A stretch of 64,000 nucleotides of DNA from an uncultured Candidatus Actinomarina sp. (GCA_902622665.1 CACNQV010000002.1:1-64000), one strand, 5' to 3'. Positions 35,578 through 44,846 are shown, numbered from the stretch's first letter. The notes: generated from the sequence alone by a model not told the origin. Made by a program: numbers and translations.

Positions 35578-35583
35578 ATTGTA
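35578..35583 (-). promoter_or_regulatory. Candidate -10 box TACAAT for the SpoIID gene
   Basis: On the minus strand TACAAT is 6 nt before the ATG at 35571. The spacer AAGGTA could also act as a very close, weak Shine-Dalgarno. Confidence 0.45.
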
Positions 35584-35601
35584 GATTGATTAAAATATAT
35601 T

Positions 35602-35955
35602 TCACAATACTTGATTCTTTTTCCACTTTGTAAATAATTGTTTTGAAACTATAAATCCAATATATGTAATAAATGATAGATATGTGACCGGAAATAGTAG
35701 TCCCTTATAGTTAGAGAATATATTTGGAGGTAAAAAAAATATCGAAATTAATAGAAAAGTTCCAATTATTTTATAACTTTTTAAACTATCAAAAGCAATT
35801 ATGAATAATCCAAAATACATTGCAAAAGAGTATATTAAATTCAAAGAAATTAAAGAATTTATTGTCAGACTGGACAAGTCAGTTAGTAATAACATAAATA
35901 CAAAAGTTGTGATTAATGCTGATTTGTAATTATTTTTTACTAAATTTTTTAACAT
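35602..35955 (-). CDS. Small multi-pass membrane protein, unknown
   Basis: About 117 aa with roughly four hydrophobic helices and a basic N-terminus (MLKNLVKNNYKS). I do not recognise a family. The ATG at 35955 is preferred over the in-frame ATG at 35976 and TTG at 35982 because TACAAT sits 7 nt before it, the geometry seen for other genes here. The upstream starts would overlap the divergent gene or its promoter. It ends 30 nt before the SpoIID gene start on the same strand, but that gene has its own -10 box. Confidence 0.7.
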   Translation of the reverse strand: MLKNLVKNNYKSALITTFVFMLLLTDLSSLTINSLISLNLIYSFAMYFGLFIIAFDSLKSYKIIGTFLLISIFFLPPNIFSNYKGLLFPVTYLSFITYIGFIVSKQLFTKWKKNQVL

Positions 35956-35961
35956 ATATAT

Positions 35962-35968
35962 TATTGTA
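35962..35968. promoter_or_regulatory. Shared bidirectional -10 element TATTGTA/TACAATA
   Basis: The heptamer reads TATTGTA on plus (TATTGT 9 nt before the ATG at 35977) and TACAATA on minus (TACAAT 7 nt before the ATG at 35955). The two start codons are 22 nt apart. The same arrangement occurs at 50980-50986. Confidence 0.5.
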
Positions 35969-35976
35969 AAGTACAT

Positions 35977-36639
35977 ATGCAATTGAGTGAATTTACATAT
36001 ATTTTTCTTACACTCTGTATTCCTTTTTTGTACTATATTGTAGAATCAACAATTCCTAAAAAAGGCTTCTCAATTTTATTTGGTTCAATAATATCCTTAA
36101 ATATTTTTATAAAAGTTAATAACTTTACCTTATTCGGATTATTTTTTATTCTTTTTTTTCTTTATAAATATGATAAAAAAGAAAGAATTTATTATTTATT
36201 TCTGTCTTTTATTTTATTTTGTGTACCTATACTTGGCCAAATAGAAATTAATAACATAAAAAATGTTATTCCTATTTTGCTAATTTCTTCAGTGTTTTCA
36301 TCTATGATGATCGGACATTGGTTTCTTGTAGATCCAACTATAAACCGTGATGGTATGAAAAAAATTGCAAAATTTTCAATGTATTTATCTTTAGGACTTT
36401 CATTGTTAGTGTTTACCAATTTTTATGAAAGTAGTTCAGATTTTTTTAATTTATTAGATAATGAATTACTTAATAATGTAATTGTATTTTTGTTTATTTC
36501 AGCAGGGTTACTTTCGTATGGATCTTTTAAATCTTTACAAGAAAAATCATATACAGGTGTAATGGCAAGTACCGGATTAAGCTATTTGTCACTTATTGTT
36601 TCACTAGGGGCTTCTGGAACACTTATACTTTCGTTATAA
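35977..36639 (+). CDS. Multi-pass membrane protein, unknown
   Basis: A 220-aa hydrophobic protein with about seven predicted transmembrane segments and short polar loops (KYDKKERIYY; VDPTINRDGMKK). I do not recognise the family and see no catalytic motif. It is divergent from another small membrane protein and both share one promoter element, so they may be co-regulated. A separate leaderless promoter for the next gene starts 4 nt after its stop. Confidence 0.75.
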   Translation: MQLSEFTYIFLTLCIPFLYYIVESTIPKKGFSILFGSIISLNIFIKVNNFTLFGLFFILFFLYKYDKKERIYYLFLSFILFCVPILGQIEINNIKNVIPILLISSVFSSMMIGHWFLVDPTINRDGMKKIAKFSMYLSLGLSLLVFTNFYESSSDFFNLLDNELLNNVIVFLFISAGLLSYGSFKSLQEKSYTGVMASTGLSYLSLIVSLGASGTLILSL

Positions 36640-36642
36640 CAC

Positions 36643-36648
36643 TATTCT
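36643..36648 (+). promoter_or_regulatory. Candidate -10 box TATTCT for cobalamin adenosyltransferase
   Basis: TATTCT lies 6 nt before the ATG at 36655, starting 4 nt after the previous stop; no Shine-Dalgarno. Confidence 0.45.
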
Positions 36649-36654
36649 TAAATT

Positions 36655-37197
36655 ATGAAAATTTATACCAAAAAAGGTGATAAAGGTGATACTAGGCTTT
36701 TATATGGTGATGCTGTATCAAAAGACAGCATTGCTCCAGAAGCTTATGGATCTGTTGACGAATTAGTTGCAGCTTTGGGACTGATTAGATATGAAAAAGA
36801 CTTACCTCTAAAGACTAAGGAAATAGTTTTAAGAATTCAAAGAGAGCTTTTTGTCGTTGGAGCAGAGCTGGCTACAGCAAAAAAAAGTAGATCTAAATTA
36901 AAACCTGGAGAGACTCTTGTTACGAATAATATGATAGAGGGTCTTGAGAAAGATATTGACCACTTAACTGATAAGAATGGGATCCCAGATTTTTTTGTAG
37001 TCCCAGGTGAAAATAGCATTTCTTCAAAATTTGATTGGTGCAGAGTAGTTTCTAGAAGAGCTGAAAGAAAATGTGTGGCATGGAAAAAAATGAATAAAAT
37101 TGATGACACTTTTGTTTTAATATATCTAAATAGGCTATCTGACTTATTATGGATGATGGCAAGAGATTTTGAAAAAGAATGGACACCAAGTAAATGA
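36655..37197 (+). CDS. PduO-type ATP:cob(I)alamin adenosyltransferase
   Basis: Cytoplasmic enzyme making adenosylcobalamin from cob(I)alamin and ATP. N-terminal IYTKKGDKGDTRLL with KDS, then EAYGSVDELVAALG (about residues 30-43), and the C-terminal signature VVSRRAERKCVAW (about 130) are PduO hallmarks. The length of 180 aa is normal. Its presence implies the cell uses AdoCbl enzymes; no cobalamin synthesis genes or B12-dependent enzyme are in the window. It overlaps the aminopeptidase start by 4 nt (ATGA). Confidence 0.93.
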   Translation: MKIYTKKGDKGDTRLLYGDAVSKDSIAPEAYGSVDELVAALGLIRYEKDLPLKTKEIVLRIQRELFVVGAELATAKKSRSKLKPGETLVTNNMIEGLEKDIDHLTDKNGIPDFFVVPGENSISSKFDWCRVVSRRAERKCVAWKKMNKIDDTFVLIYLNRLSDLLWMMARDFEKEWTPSK

Positions 37198-38549
37198 AAA
37201 TTGAAGTTTTACTAACAGATAAAGTTGAAAAAATTGATAATTATGAAAACAATCTTAAATTGTTTGAAGCTAACAAATTTGAAGCTAAAAAAAATCAAAT
37301 GTTTTACATGTCAAGCAACAATACTAACGAAGAGGCAACAACTCTTGTTGTGGGTACTGATGGATGTAAGTCTGAATATGATTTTGTAGATCTTGGAGCG
37401 TCAATCGGTAAAAAATTAAATAATGATTGCGATTTGAGATTAACTGCTATTTCTGAAAATTTAAATATGAATTTAATTGAATTTGGAATAACTCTCTCTA
37501 CTTACCGCTTTGAAAATTTTAAATCAAAGAAGTCTGGAGAAATAAAAGTAAATATTTTAGATAGTGAGTTCTCAACTGAAATTGAAAATAAAGTTAATTC
37601 AATATTTTGGGTGCGAGATATGGTTAATTTTCCTGCATTAACTAAATCTCCAGAGTTTTTTCAGCAGAAAGTTGAAGAATTAATTGATGGATTAAATATT
37701 GATTTTAAATCACATAATGAAGAGTGGATTAAAGAAAATAATATGGGTGGAGTTATTGGAGTATCTCAAGGATCGGAAAGATCTCCGAAATTTTTAATTG
37801 GTGAATATAATACGAAAGCCAAAAAGCAAATCTCATTAATAGGTAAGGGTGTATTGTTCGATTCTGGTGGTCTTTCTTTAAAATCTCCTTCTGGTATGGA
37901 AACAATGAAAACAGATATGGCTGGTGCCGCGACTGCTTGGGGAATAATTGCACTGGTAGCTAAAGAAGGTTTAAATATAGGATTGAAAGTTTATACTCCC
38001 ATAGTTGAAAATATGCCTAGTGGTTCAGCAATTAGGCCAGGTGACATTTTAAATATGAGAAATGGTAAAACTATTGAAGTTATGAATACTGATGCTGAAG
38101 GTAGGCTAATTATGGCAGATGCCTTAGCTTATGCCAGCGAGAGTAAGCCAGACGTCATATGTGATGTTGCAACACTTACTGGTGCAGCGTATGTTGCATT
38201 GGGTGTTGAGATTGGTGCAGTCTTTTCAAATGACAAAGTTACTTTAGAAAGTTTTTTGAATGCAAATAATGATGGATTTGAAAACTATCATCCACTTCCA
38301 TTAGAACAAAGTTACAAATCGCTTATCAAATCTAATATTGCTGATATGAAAAATTCTGGGGGAAGATTTGGTGGAGCAATAACAGCAGCCTTACTTCTTG
38401 AAGAGTTTGTCGATGATTTGAACTGGATTCACTTAGATATTGCCGGACCTGCAAGGTCGAGATCTTCTAGTTCTATTTATCCAGAGGGTGGAACTGGATT
38501 TGGAGTTCTTGGTTATTTTAACTTTTTAACTGGTGAGGCAAATAACTAA
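37194..38549 (+). CDS. pepA: Leucyl aminopeptidase (M17 family)
   Basis: Cytosolic dizinc aminopeptidase of the PepA family. The N-terminal domain (1-150) is diverged. The catalytic domain has the metal-ligand segments GVLFDSGGLSLKSP and MKTDMAGAATAW, the family signature NTDAEGRLIMADAL near residue 299, and a C-terminal HLDIAGPARS segment. The length of 451 aa is slightly short of the usual 480-500. The ATG overlaps the upstream TGA. It converges with the PBP gene through a 4-nt CTAA stop overlap. Confidence 0.94.
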   Translation: MKIEVLLTDKVEKIDNYENNLKLFEANKFEAKKNQMFYMSSNNTNEEATTLVVGTDGCKSEYDFVDLGASIGKKLNNDCDLRLTAISENLNMNLIEFGITLSTYRFENFKSKKSGEIKVNILDSEFSTEIENKVNSIFWVRDMVNFPALTKSPEFFQQKVEELIDGLNIDFKSHNEEWIKENNMGGVIGVSQGSERSPKFLIGEYNTKAKKQISLIGKGVLFDSGGLSLKSPSGMETMKTDMAGAATAWGIIALVAKEGLNIGLKVYTPIVENMPSGSAIRPGDILNMRNGKTIEVMNTDAEGRLIMADALAYASESKPDVICDVATLTGAAYVALGVEIGAVFSNDKVTLESFLNANNDGFENYHPLPLEQSYKSLIKSNIADMKNSGGRFGGAITAALLLEEFVDDLNWIHLDIAGPARSRSSSSIYPEGGTGFGVLGYFNFLTGEANN

Positions 38550-41428
38550 GAATTATTTTCGGAATTATCAACAATAAATATTAATGTATCACCAGTTGAC
38601 ATAGTTGCACCCTGAGAGACATTTGTTCCAATTACTTTTCCTTGACATCCTTGAATATCACTAACTTCAAAATTTTTCTTTAAAAATAAAATGACATTAT
38701 TTTCTCTCATAAAAGTTTTGATTAAATTTTCTGCTTCTTCAGGTAGCAACTCACATGGTGGGATACTCGGTATTGGAGCAGAAAATTTTTGTCCAGAAAC
38801 TTCTAAGTCAATTACTGTACCTTCTGGCACTTCTTCATCTATTTCAATACTTTGGCTTAAAACAAGGCCAGGCGCTTCTTCAGAATCAACAAGCGTTATA
38901 TTTGGAAGTAAATAATTGGAAAACGCAATTTCTTCAGCAATTAGTACGTTTAATCCAGTTAGCTCAGGGATAATTACTGTTGGTATTTCATAATATTTAT
39001 CTATATCGCTCGGGTCACTAGGCCATTCTAAAATAGGAAGATTTTCAACTACTTTAGTCATGAATTCTTTCCACATGGGAGCTGGTACACGACCTCCTGA
39101 GACATTCTTAATTACTTCACCATTTATTTCTACATCAGTCAAAGGGAGCTGTTCTTCAGCAAATCCAATCCATACAGAAGAGGTATATTGCGGAATAAAT
39201 CCTATAAACCATGCTTCTCTAAATCCTTGGTGGGTTCCAGTTTTTCCAGCGATAGGTCTGTCATCAAGAACTGCTCTTGTCCCAGTACCAAATTGAGCTG
39301 CAACCTCCAACGTTTTTCTTACTGCTGCTGCAGCTCCGGGATCAGGTATAGAAATTCGCTGAGAGACAATATTTTGATATAAAATTTCACCATTTGCGTC
39401 TTCAATACGCTCTATTAGATAAGGTGGTGCTAAAACACCATTAGTAGCAAATGATGAATAAGCAGAAGCAATCTCAATGGGAGTAACAGCACCAGCACCA
39501 AGTGTTAATGAAATAACAGGATCAATTTCAGAGTCAATGCCAATTCTGTTTGCTGTTGAAGCAAGTTTTTCACCACCTAGCTCAGATGCCATTTGAGCAA
39601 AAACAGTATTAATAGATCTTCTAGTTGCTTCTTCTAGTGAAATCATTCCAGATGTATCAAGAAGTTTTACAGATCTGTTGTATTCACTTTTATCATTACA
39701 TGGCTTAAATATATACTGAGTTTCACTTTCGATATTAATTTGGGTTGTATTTGCTTGTTGCTCAATTAACTCTGGATCTGTTATTACAACTGTGTCTTCT
39801 GGAAAGTTAACGTCATCAGTGTTTTCTTGATAAACAATAGTATTACCTTCTTCATCAATTTGATTTAATGCTTTACCAATCTCAATTAATTTTTTTTCTT
39901 CATCTTCGATCTCATCTAAATTTGAAACAAGCGGAAACTGTTTAATAAAATCGATATTTTTTATATCTTCGATATGATAGCCAACACATTGAAGTTCAAT
40001 AGCTCTATCTTGCGCAGGTATCTTATTTAAATAACGATCTGCAGTTATAGAAGTACCATAATTTCTGACTACCCATTTTGTCCCAACTCCATCAGGAGCA
40101 CATGGATAACCACAATCTATTTCAACAGGGCTTCTAGAGTCTCTATAACTATATAATTTAGATCCAGATTCCAAAGCGGCTAGAAGAGTGACTGGCTTGA
40201 AGGCTGAACCAGGATTTCTTTTTCCTTGAGTTGCAAGATTATATTGCTCTTCTTCAAAAGGAATACCTGAAGCCATTACTTCAATAGCTCCAGTAAAGTT
40301 ATTTATTAATGTAATTACTCCAGTTGGTTTTGGGTCATCGTTTTCATCATCAAAATTGTTTGAAGGTACCCATTTATTTAATATTTGATTCGCATGTTTT
40401 TGAAACTCAAGATTTAAAGATATATAAACATTTAGTCCGCCTCCACCAGTACAGGAAGTGTCATCAGATGGACATCCAAATATTTTCTTTTTCCTTTCCT
40501 CTTTTGTATTGCCCAAGACTGCGAATTGAGGATCATTTAATAATTGTCTTTTTACTTCTGCTACAACATGTTCAGCTTGAGAATCAATTTGAACTGAATT
40601 AATAATATTAAGCGGTGCAAGTTTTGCTGACCTAGCTTGGATATCTACTATAAACCCCTCTTTAAGCATTATATTTAAAACATCATTTCTTCTTTCAATT
40701 ACTCTTTCTGGATATTTTCTAGGATTGTAGTAAGCCGGGCTTCTAATAATAACCACAAGAGTTGCTGCTTCATCAAGTGTTACATTCCTTATATCTTTGC
40801 CGAAGTATTCATATGCAGCAGACTGTATACCGTATGCTCCGGATCCCCAGTAAATTGAATTTATGTAATACTCTAAAATTTGATCTTTCGTATACCTTCT
40901 CTCTAACTCAGCTGCTACAACTGCTTCTGCAACCTTTCTTCTTACTGAAATTTCATCACCAACGAAAGATTGTTTTGCAACTTGTGAAGTAATTGTTGAA
41001 CCACCACGAGTAACACCTCTTAAGTTATCAAGAGCAGCGCTTAAAATAGCAACAAAATCTACACCTTCATGTAAATAATAATTACTATCTTCTGCAGCAA
41101 GTAATGTGTTAATAACAAATGAAGGGATTTCTGACAGGGGAATAGGGTCTCTGTCTAGCCCATCATGTAACTCATCTAATATCTGGTTATCAGCTGTAAT
41201 AATTGTTGATGGTTCAGACAATGAGACAAAATTTAAAACCATACCTTCAGCCCTTGGAAGAAATTTTTCCTCAAGATTTGTTATAATCTCCATACTTGAT
41301 TTAATTGGTAAAAAAACAAAGAAGGCGACCCAGCCCGCTAATAATATACTTGAAATAAGAATTATAAAACCAGCAACATATCTTGATCCATATCTAGTTT
41401 TAGATTCTAAGTTATGTATTTGTGCCAT
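38546..41428 (-). CDS. Class A penicillin-binding protein with C-terminal PASTA domains
   Basis: Bifunctional peptidoglycan synthase, 960 aa, anchored by one N-terminal helix (about 19-42). The GT51 glycosyltransferase domain shows AAEDSNYYLHEGVD near residue 110 and GGSTITSQVAKQ near 142. The transpeptidase domain has the S-x2-K motif SAFK (NPGSAFKPV), the SxN motif (RRSINTVF) and KTG (AGKTGTHQGF). Two PASTA-like modules follow (starting IPELTGLNVL and IPPCELLPEEA); the second has two Cys. PASTA-bearing PBPs are typical of actinobacteria and firmicutes. A TATCAT box lies 6 nt before the ATG. Confidence 0.94.
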   Translation of the reverse strand: MAQIHNLESKTRYGSRYVAGFIILISSILLAGWVAFFVFLPIKSSMEIITNLEEKFLPRAEGMVLNFVSLSEPSTIITADNQILDELHDGLDRDPIPLSEIPSFVINTLLAAEDSNYYLHEGVDFVAILSAALDNLRGVTRGGSTITSQVAKQSFVGDEISVRRKVAEAVVAAELERRYTKDQILEYYINSIYWGSGAYGIQSAAYEYFGKDIRNVTLDEAATLVVIIRSPAYYNPRKYPERVIERRNDVLNIMLKEGFIVDIQARSAKLAPLNIINSVQIDSQAEHVVAEVKRQLLNDPQFAVLGNTKEERKKKIFGCPSDDTSCTGGGGLNVYISLNLEFQKHANQILNKWVPSNNFDDENDDPKPTGVITLINNFTGAIEVMASGIPFEEEQYNLATQGKRNPGSAFKPVTLLAALESGSKLYSYRDSRSPVEIDCGYPCAPDGVGTKWVVRNYGTSITADRYLNKIPAQDRAIELQCVGYHIEDIKNIDFIKQFPLVSNLDEIEDEEKKLIEIGKALNQIDEEGNTIVYQENTDDVNFPEDTVVITDPELIEQQANTTQINIESETQYIFKPCNDKSEYNRSVKLLDTSGMISLEEATRRSINTVFAQMASELGGEKLASTANRIGIDSEIDPVISLTLGAGAVTPIEIASAYSSFATNGVLAPPYLIERIEDANGEILYQNIVSQRISIPDPGAAAAVRKTLEVAAQFGTGTRAVLDDRPIAGKTGTHQGFREAWFIGFIPQYTSSVWIGFAEEQLPLTDVEINGEVIKNVSGGRVPAPMWKEFMTKVVENLPILEWPSDPSDIDKYYEIPTVIIPELTGLNVLIAEEIAFSNYLLPNITLVDSEEAPGLVLSQSIEIDEEVPEGTVIDLEVSGQKFSAPIPSIPPCELLPEEAENLIKTFMRENNVILFLKKNFEVSDIQGCQGKVIGTNVSQGATMSTGDTLIFIVDNSENNS

Positions 41429-41434
41429 ATGAAA

Positions 41435-41440
41435 ATGATA
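41435..41440 (-). promoter_or_regulatory. Candidate -10 box TATCAT for the PBP gene
   Basis: On the minus strand TATCAT is 6 nt before the ATG at 41428, with no Shine-Dalgarno. Confidence 0.4.
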
Positions 41441-41465
41441 ACCTCAATAGTGACAAACTATTACT

Positions 41466-41511
41466 TTGTACAGCTAAATTTCTAGCCTTATGAATGTTTA
41501 TACTGTACAAT
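41466..41511 (+). promoter_or_regulatory. Twin TGTACA boxes and -10 box of the citrate synthase promoter
   Basis: TTGTACAG (41466-41473) and CTGTACAA (41503-41510) are an exact inverted pair, each built on the palindrome TGTACA, with centres 37 bp apart. The second overlaps the TACAAT box (41506-41511), which is 7 nt before the ATG at 41519. A regulator bound to the boxes would block the promoter. The regulator is unknown. Confidence 0.5.
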
Positions 41512-41518
41512 TGTAGCG

Positions 41519-42589
41519 ATGGAATATTCACCTGGTTTAAGAGGAGTCATTGCAGGAGAAACAGCAATCTCTACAGTAGGTAAAGAAGGTACTTCTCTAA
41601 GATATAGAGGTTACGACGCAACTGAGCTTACATCTAATAATACTTATGAAGAAGTCGCATCTTTAATCCTTACAGATTCAATAGAGGATAAAAATTTTAA
41701 GAAAAGTTTTTCAAAATATTATTTAGAAACTACTAAAGACACACAATTAAATGAATTACTTGGAGAAATTAAAGAAAAACTTCACCCTATGGATGTTGTC
41801 AGAACAATTGTTTCATACAAGGGTGAATTGACAACACTTAGAAAAAAAAGTTTGGACAATGAGGATAAGACTGAATTATCAGCAAGAATTACAGCAATAG
41901 TCTGTTACATCATTGCCTCTTACCATCAAGAAAAATGTGATGAGTTAGATAAGCAGTACTTAGTCGCCAGTTCTCTTTTGCCTAATGGGATATCAAAAGA
42001 AAAATTAGAAGCACTAGATGATATGTTAATTTTATACGCCGAACATGGTTTTAATGCTTCAACCTTTGCGACTAGAGTTACGGCATCAACAAGGGCTGAT
42101 CTTACTGGTGCTATCGTTTCAGGCATAGCAACACTCAAAGGTGAACTTCATGGTGGAGCTAATGAACGAGCAGTAGAGCTTATTAATTCATTTGAATCTG
42201 TTGCCGATGCAGAAAAAGGAATTATGGAGCTCTTAGAACAAAAGACAAAGATTATGGGGTTTGGTCATGGTGTATATAAAATACAGGATCCAAGAAGTCC
42301 AATAGTAAAAAATTGGGTATCAAAATTAGTCAATAATGATGAATCTAAAAATAGATTTGAAATTGCACAAAAAATTGATCAAATTATGGATGAAGAAAAA
42401 AATCTTTTTCCTAATGTAGATTTTTATGGAGGCCTTCTCTTAGCTGAGCTTGGTTTTGAAGTTGATTTATTTACTCCAATATTTGTTGCTGGACGCTCAG
42501 TTGGCTGGGCATCACATTATTTTGAACAAAGGGAACAGGATATCTTAATTAGACCAGCCGCAAAATATACCGGACCTTCTGAAAGATAA
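41519..42589 (+). CDS. Citrate synthase / 2-methylcitrate synthase
   Basis: Si-type synthase condensing acetyl- or propionyl-CoA with oxaloacetate, 356 aa, the short form common to archaea and 2-methylcitrate synthases. Landmarks: N-terminal GLRGVIAGETAIS and LRYRGYDATEL, FNASTFATRV, the catalytic His segments GELHGGANE (about residue 210) and MGFGHGVYK (about 245), and the Asp in FPNVDFYGG. It lies 3 nt before a PrpD-family gene, which favours a methylcitrate role, but it may be the main citrate synthase; sequence alone does not decide. Confidence 0.92.
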   Translation: MEYSPGLRGVIAGETAISTVGKEGTSLRYRGYDATELTSNNTYEEVASLILTDSIEDKNFKKSFSKYYLETTKDTQLNELLGEIKEKLHPMDVVRTIVSYKGELTTLRKKSLDNEDKTELSARITAIVCYIIASYHQEKCDELDKQYLVASSLLPNGISKEKLEALDDMLILYAEHGFNASTFATRVTASTRADLTGAIVSGIATLKGELHGGANERAVELINSFESVADAEKGIMELLEQKTKIMGFGHGVYKIQDPRSPIVKNWVSKLVNNDESKNRFEIAQKIDQIMDEEKNLFPNVDFYGGLLLAELGFEVDLFTPIFVAGRSVGWASHYFEQREQDILIRPAAKYTGPSER

Positions 42590-42592
42590 TTT

Positions 42593-43978
42593 TTGAACTC
42601 TAACAATTTAGATGTATTACTTGCTGATTACATTTCTAGTAATTTAGGTGAAGATGATAGTCATTTCTATTCTTCGAAATTAGCAATATTAGATACTATT
42701 GGATGCATAATCGAAGCAAGTAATCATAAAGACGTTCTTCAATTTGCATCTAAAAATAATTTAAGTCTGAAATTTAAAAATCCATTTAAAAATGTAACAG
42801 TTGACGAAAGCTACGAAAATATTTCTTGGTACTTAACAGTTCTAACTCGATGGTTTGATTATAACGACACTTTTTTGGCTAAGGAGTGGGCACATCCATC
42901 GGATAATTTTGGTTCAATATATAGCTATTTTTATAAAAACAAAAATTATAAATTTAATGATTTTACAAATACACTAACTAAAGCATATGAGATACAAGGT
43001 TCTTTATGTTTAGGGACATCGTTAAATAAGCTAGGTTATGATCACGTTTTTTATGTAAAACTTGCTTCGGGCTCTGTCTTCTCTTATTTAGTAAACAACG
43101 GAGACACCAATGCTATAAGAAGAACAGTCAACAATATACTTTTAGATGGACCAAACCTCAGAGCGTACAGGCATTTTCCAAATGTTGGAAAAAGAAAAAG
43201 TTGGGCAGCTGCCGATGCCTCTAGAAGAGGTATCGAGCTTGCAATTATTAGCAACTACGAAGATGAAATTTATGAATCTGTTCAGAATGAAAACAAGTGG
43301 GGATTTGAGTCCAGTTTCTTGGATAATTCAAAAATAGAATTTGGAAAAGAACTTAATAATTGGGTCATACAAAATATTTTATTTAAAGTTCTATTCCCAG
43401 CTGAGTTTCATGGTCAGTCGGCAGTGGAAGCTGCAATTAGGCTTAGTGAGGAATTTAATAAAAATATAAATAAGTTTGAAAAAGTCAATATTTACACACA
43501 TGAACCCGCAATAAGGATAATTTCAAATAAAGAGATTTTAAAAAATGCCTCTGATAGAGACCATAGTTTGGAGTATATGGTTGCAGCCGCACTTCTTTAT
43601 GGAGATTTGAAATATGAAATGTATGAAGAGAGTTTTGAGGGATTTGAAAATATTAATAATTTAAGAAAAAAGATTTTTGTCTCTGAACAACCTCAATTCA
43701 CAAAAGACTATTACGAATTTTCAAAGAGACATATTTCTAACTCAATAGAAATTGTTTATAACGATAACTCAACTTCAGAAAAAATAACTATAGAAAATCC
43801 TATAGGCCATCCTTCAAGGAGAGAAGAAGCAATTCCTTTATTAAAAGATAAATTTCTCAGAAATGTGGAATCTTTATTTGACACAGAAAAAGCTTTAGAA
43901 GTTTGGAATAAAATTATAAATTTAGAAAAAGATGACGATTTAAATAAGTTTTTTAATATTCTTAATGAAGATGAATGA
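42593..43978 (+). CDS. MmgE/PrpD-family protein (2-methylcitrate dehydratase-like)
   Basis: A 461-aa protein with the MmgE/PrpD fold. N-terminal LAILDTIGCIIEAS, the segment TRWFDYNDTFLAKEWAHPSDN near residue 84 (R-x2-D-x-N-D motif), AEFHGQSAVEAAI and the C-terminal DRDHSLEYMVAAALLYGD are family markers. The start is TTG (42593). Adjacent to a citrate/methylcitrate synthase, it probably dehydrates 2-methylcitrate in propionate catabolism. PrpB and a propionyl-CoA-forming enzyme are not in the window. It overlaps the next gene by 14 nt. Confidence 0.85.
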   Translation: MNSNNLDVLLADYISSNLGEDDSHFYSSKLAILDTIGCIIEASNHKDVLQFASKNNLSLKFKNPFKNVTVDESYENISWYLTVLTRWFDYNDTFLAKEWAHPSDNFGSIYSYFYKNKNYKFNDFTNTLTKAYEIQGSLCLGTSLNKLGYDHVFYVKLASGSVFSYLVNNGDTNAIRRTVNNILLDGPNLRAYRHFPNVGKRKSWAAADASRRGIELAIISNYEDEIYESVQNENKWGFESSFLDNSKIEFGKELNNWVIQNILFKVLFPAEFHGQSAVEAAIRLSEEFNKNINKFEKVNIYTHEPAIRIISNKEILKNASDRDHSLEYMVAAALLYGDLKYEMYEESFEGFENINNLRKKIFVSEQPQFTKDYYEFSKRHISNSIEIVYNDNSTSEKITIENPIGHPSRREEAIPLLKDKFLRNVESLFDTEKALEVWNKIINLEKDDDLNKFFNILNEDE

Positions 43979-44843
43979 AATTTATTTATTAGTTGGAGGA
44001 GAGGCAACAAGACTTCAACCACTTTCTTCTGGCATACCAAAAGCTTTACTGACAATTAGAGGAGAAAGAATAATTGATAAAATTATTAAACAATTTTCAA
44101 ATTTAGAAAATTTTAATTTTAATTTAATTTGCTCAATCAAACATGAAGAACATTGGATAAGTTACAAAACTAACCACAATAACAATATAAATCTTCATTT
44201 TGAGAAATCTAAGCTAGACACGGCCGGATATATCATTGAAAATTTGGATTCAATGCCAGATAGATTTTATTGCATGAATGGTGATTTATTATTAAATGTT
44301 GATTTCCCCAATTTCATAAATGCATCTAGTCAATGTTCTAATTCTCTAATTGGATCATTTGAAGTGGAAGACCCAACAAGATATGGAGTTTTAGAAATAG
44401 ACCAAGACAGTAAAGTAACCCAATTTATAGAAAAACCAAAAGACAAAAGCTATGGAAATAAAATAAGCCTGGGTTTGTATCATTTATACAAGAAAGATAT
44501 ATTATCAATATACAAAAATCTTGAAATTCCTTGTTCTTTTGAAAGACAGGTATTTCCAGCACTATCTAAAACCGGTTTATTAAGTACATATACCGTTAAT
44601 GGAGATATGTTGGATGTTGGAACACTAGAATCCTACATTTCTGCACATATTGTTGAAGGTGAAGAAAATTGGGTCTCCCCAAATAATGTACAAGTTAGCG
44701 AAAGTGCAGTAATAAAAAACAGTGTTATTTTGGATAACTGTATTATCGAAGATAATGTAACTATTTCTGATTCAATAATAAGTAGTGATTCAACTATTAC
44801 CACTGGCACTATTATTAATAAAGAAATTATAAGGAAAGATTAA
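43965..44843 (+). CDS. Sugar-nucleotide pyrophosphorylase (NDP-hexose type)
   Basis: Nucleotidyltransferase of the mannose-1-phosphate guanylyltransferase/RmlA-like group, 292 aa. The N-terminal signature is VGGEATRLQPLSSGIPKALL, variant of GGxGTRLxPLT with Glu-Ala at the Gly-Thr site. The acceptor motif YCMNGDLLLNVD is near residue 105 and the sugar-binding segment FIEKPK follows. A short left-handed-beta-helix tail (VSESAVIKNSVILDNCIIEDN) ends it. With the phosphomannomutase and isomerase downstream it could make GDP-mannose, though other NDP-sugars are possible. Confidence 0.82.
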   Translation: MKMNEIYLLVGGEATRLQPLSSGIPKALLTIRGERIIDKIIKQFSNLENFNFNLICSIKHEEHWISYKTNHNNNINLHFEKSKLDTAGYIIENLDSMPDRFYCMNGDLLLNVDFPNFINASSQCSNSLIGSFEVEDPTRYGVLEIDQDSKVTQFIEKPKDKSYGNKISLGLYHLYKKDILSIYKNLEIPCSFERQVFPALSKTGLLSTYTVNGDMLDVGTLESYISAHIVEGEENWVSPNNVQVSESAVIKNSVILDNCIIEDNVTISDSIISSDSTITTGTIINKEIIRKD

Positions 44844-44846
44844 AAA

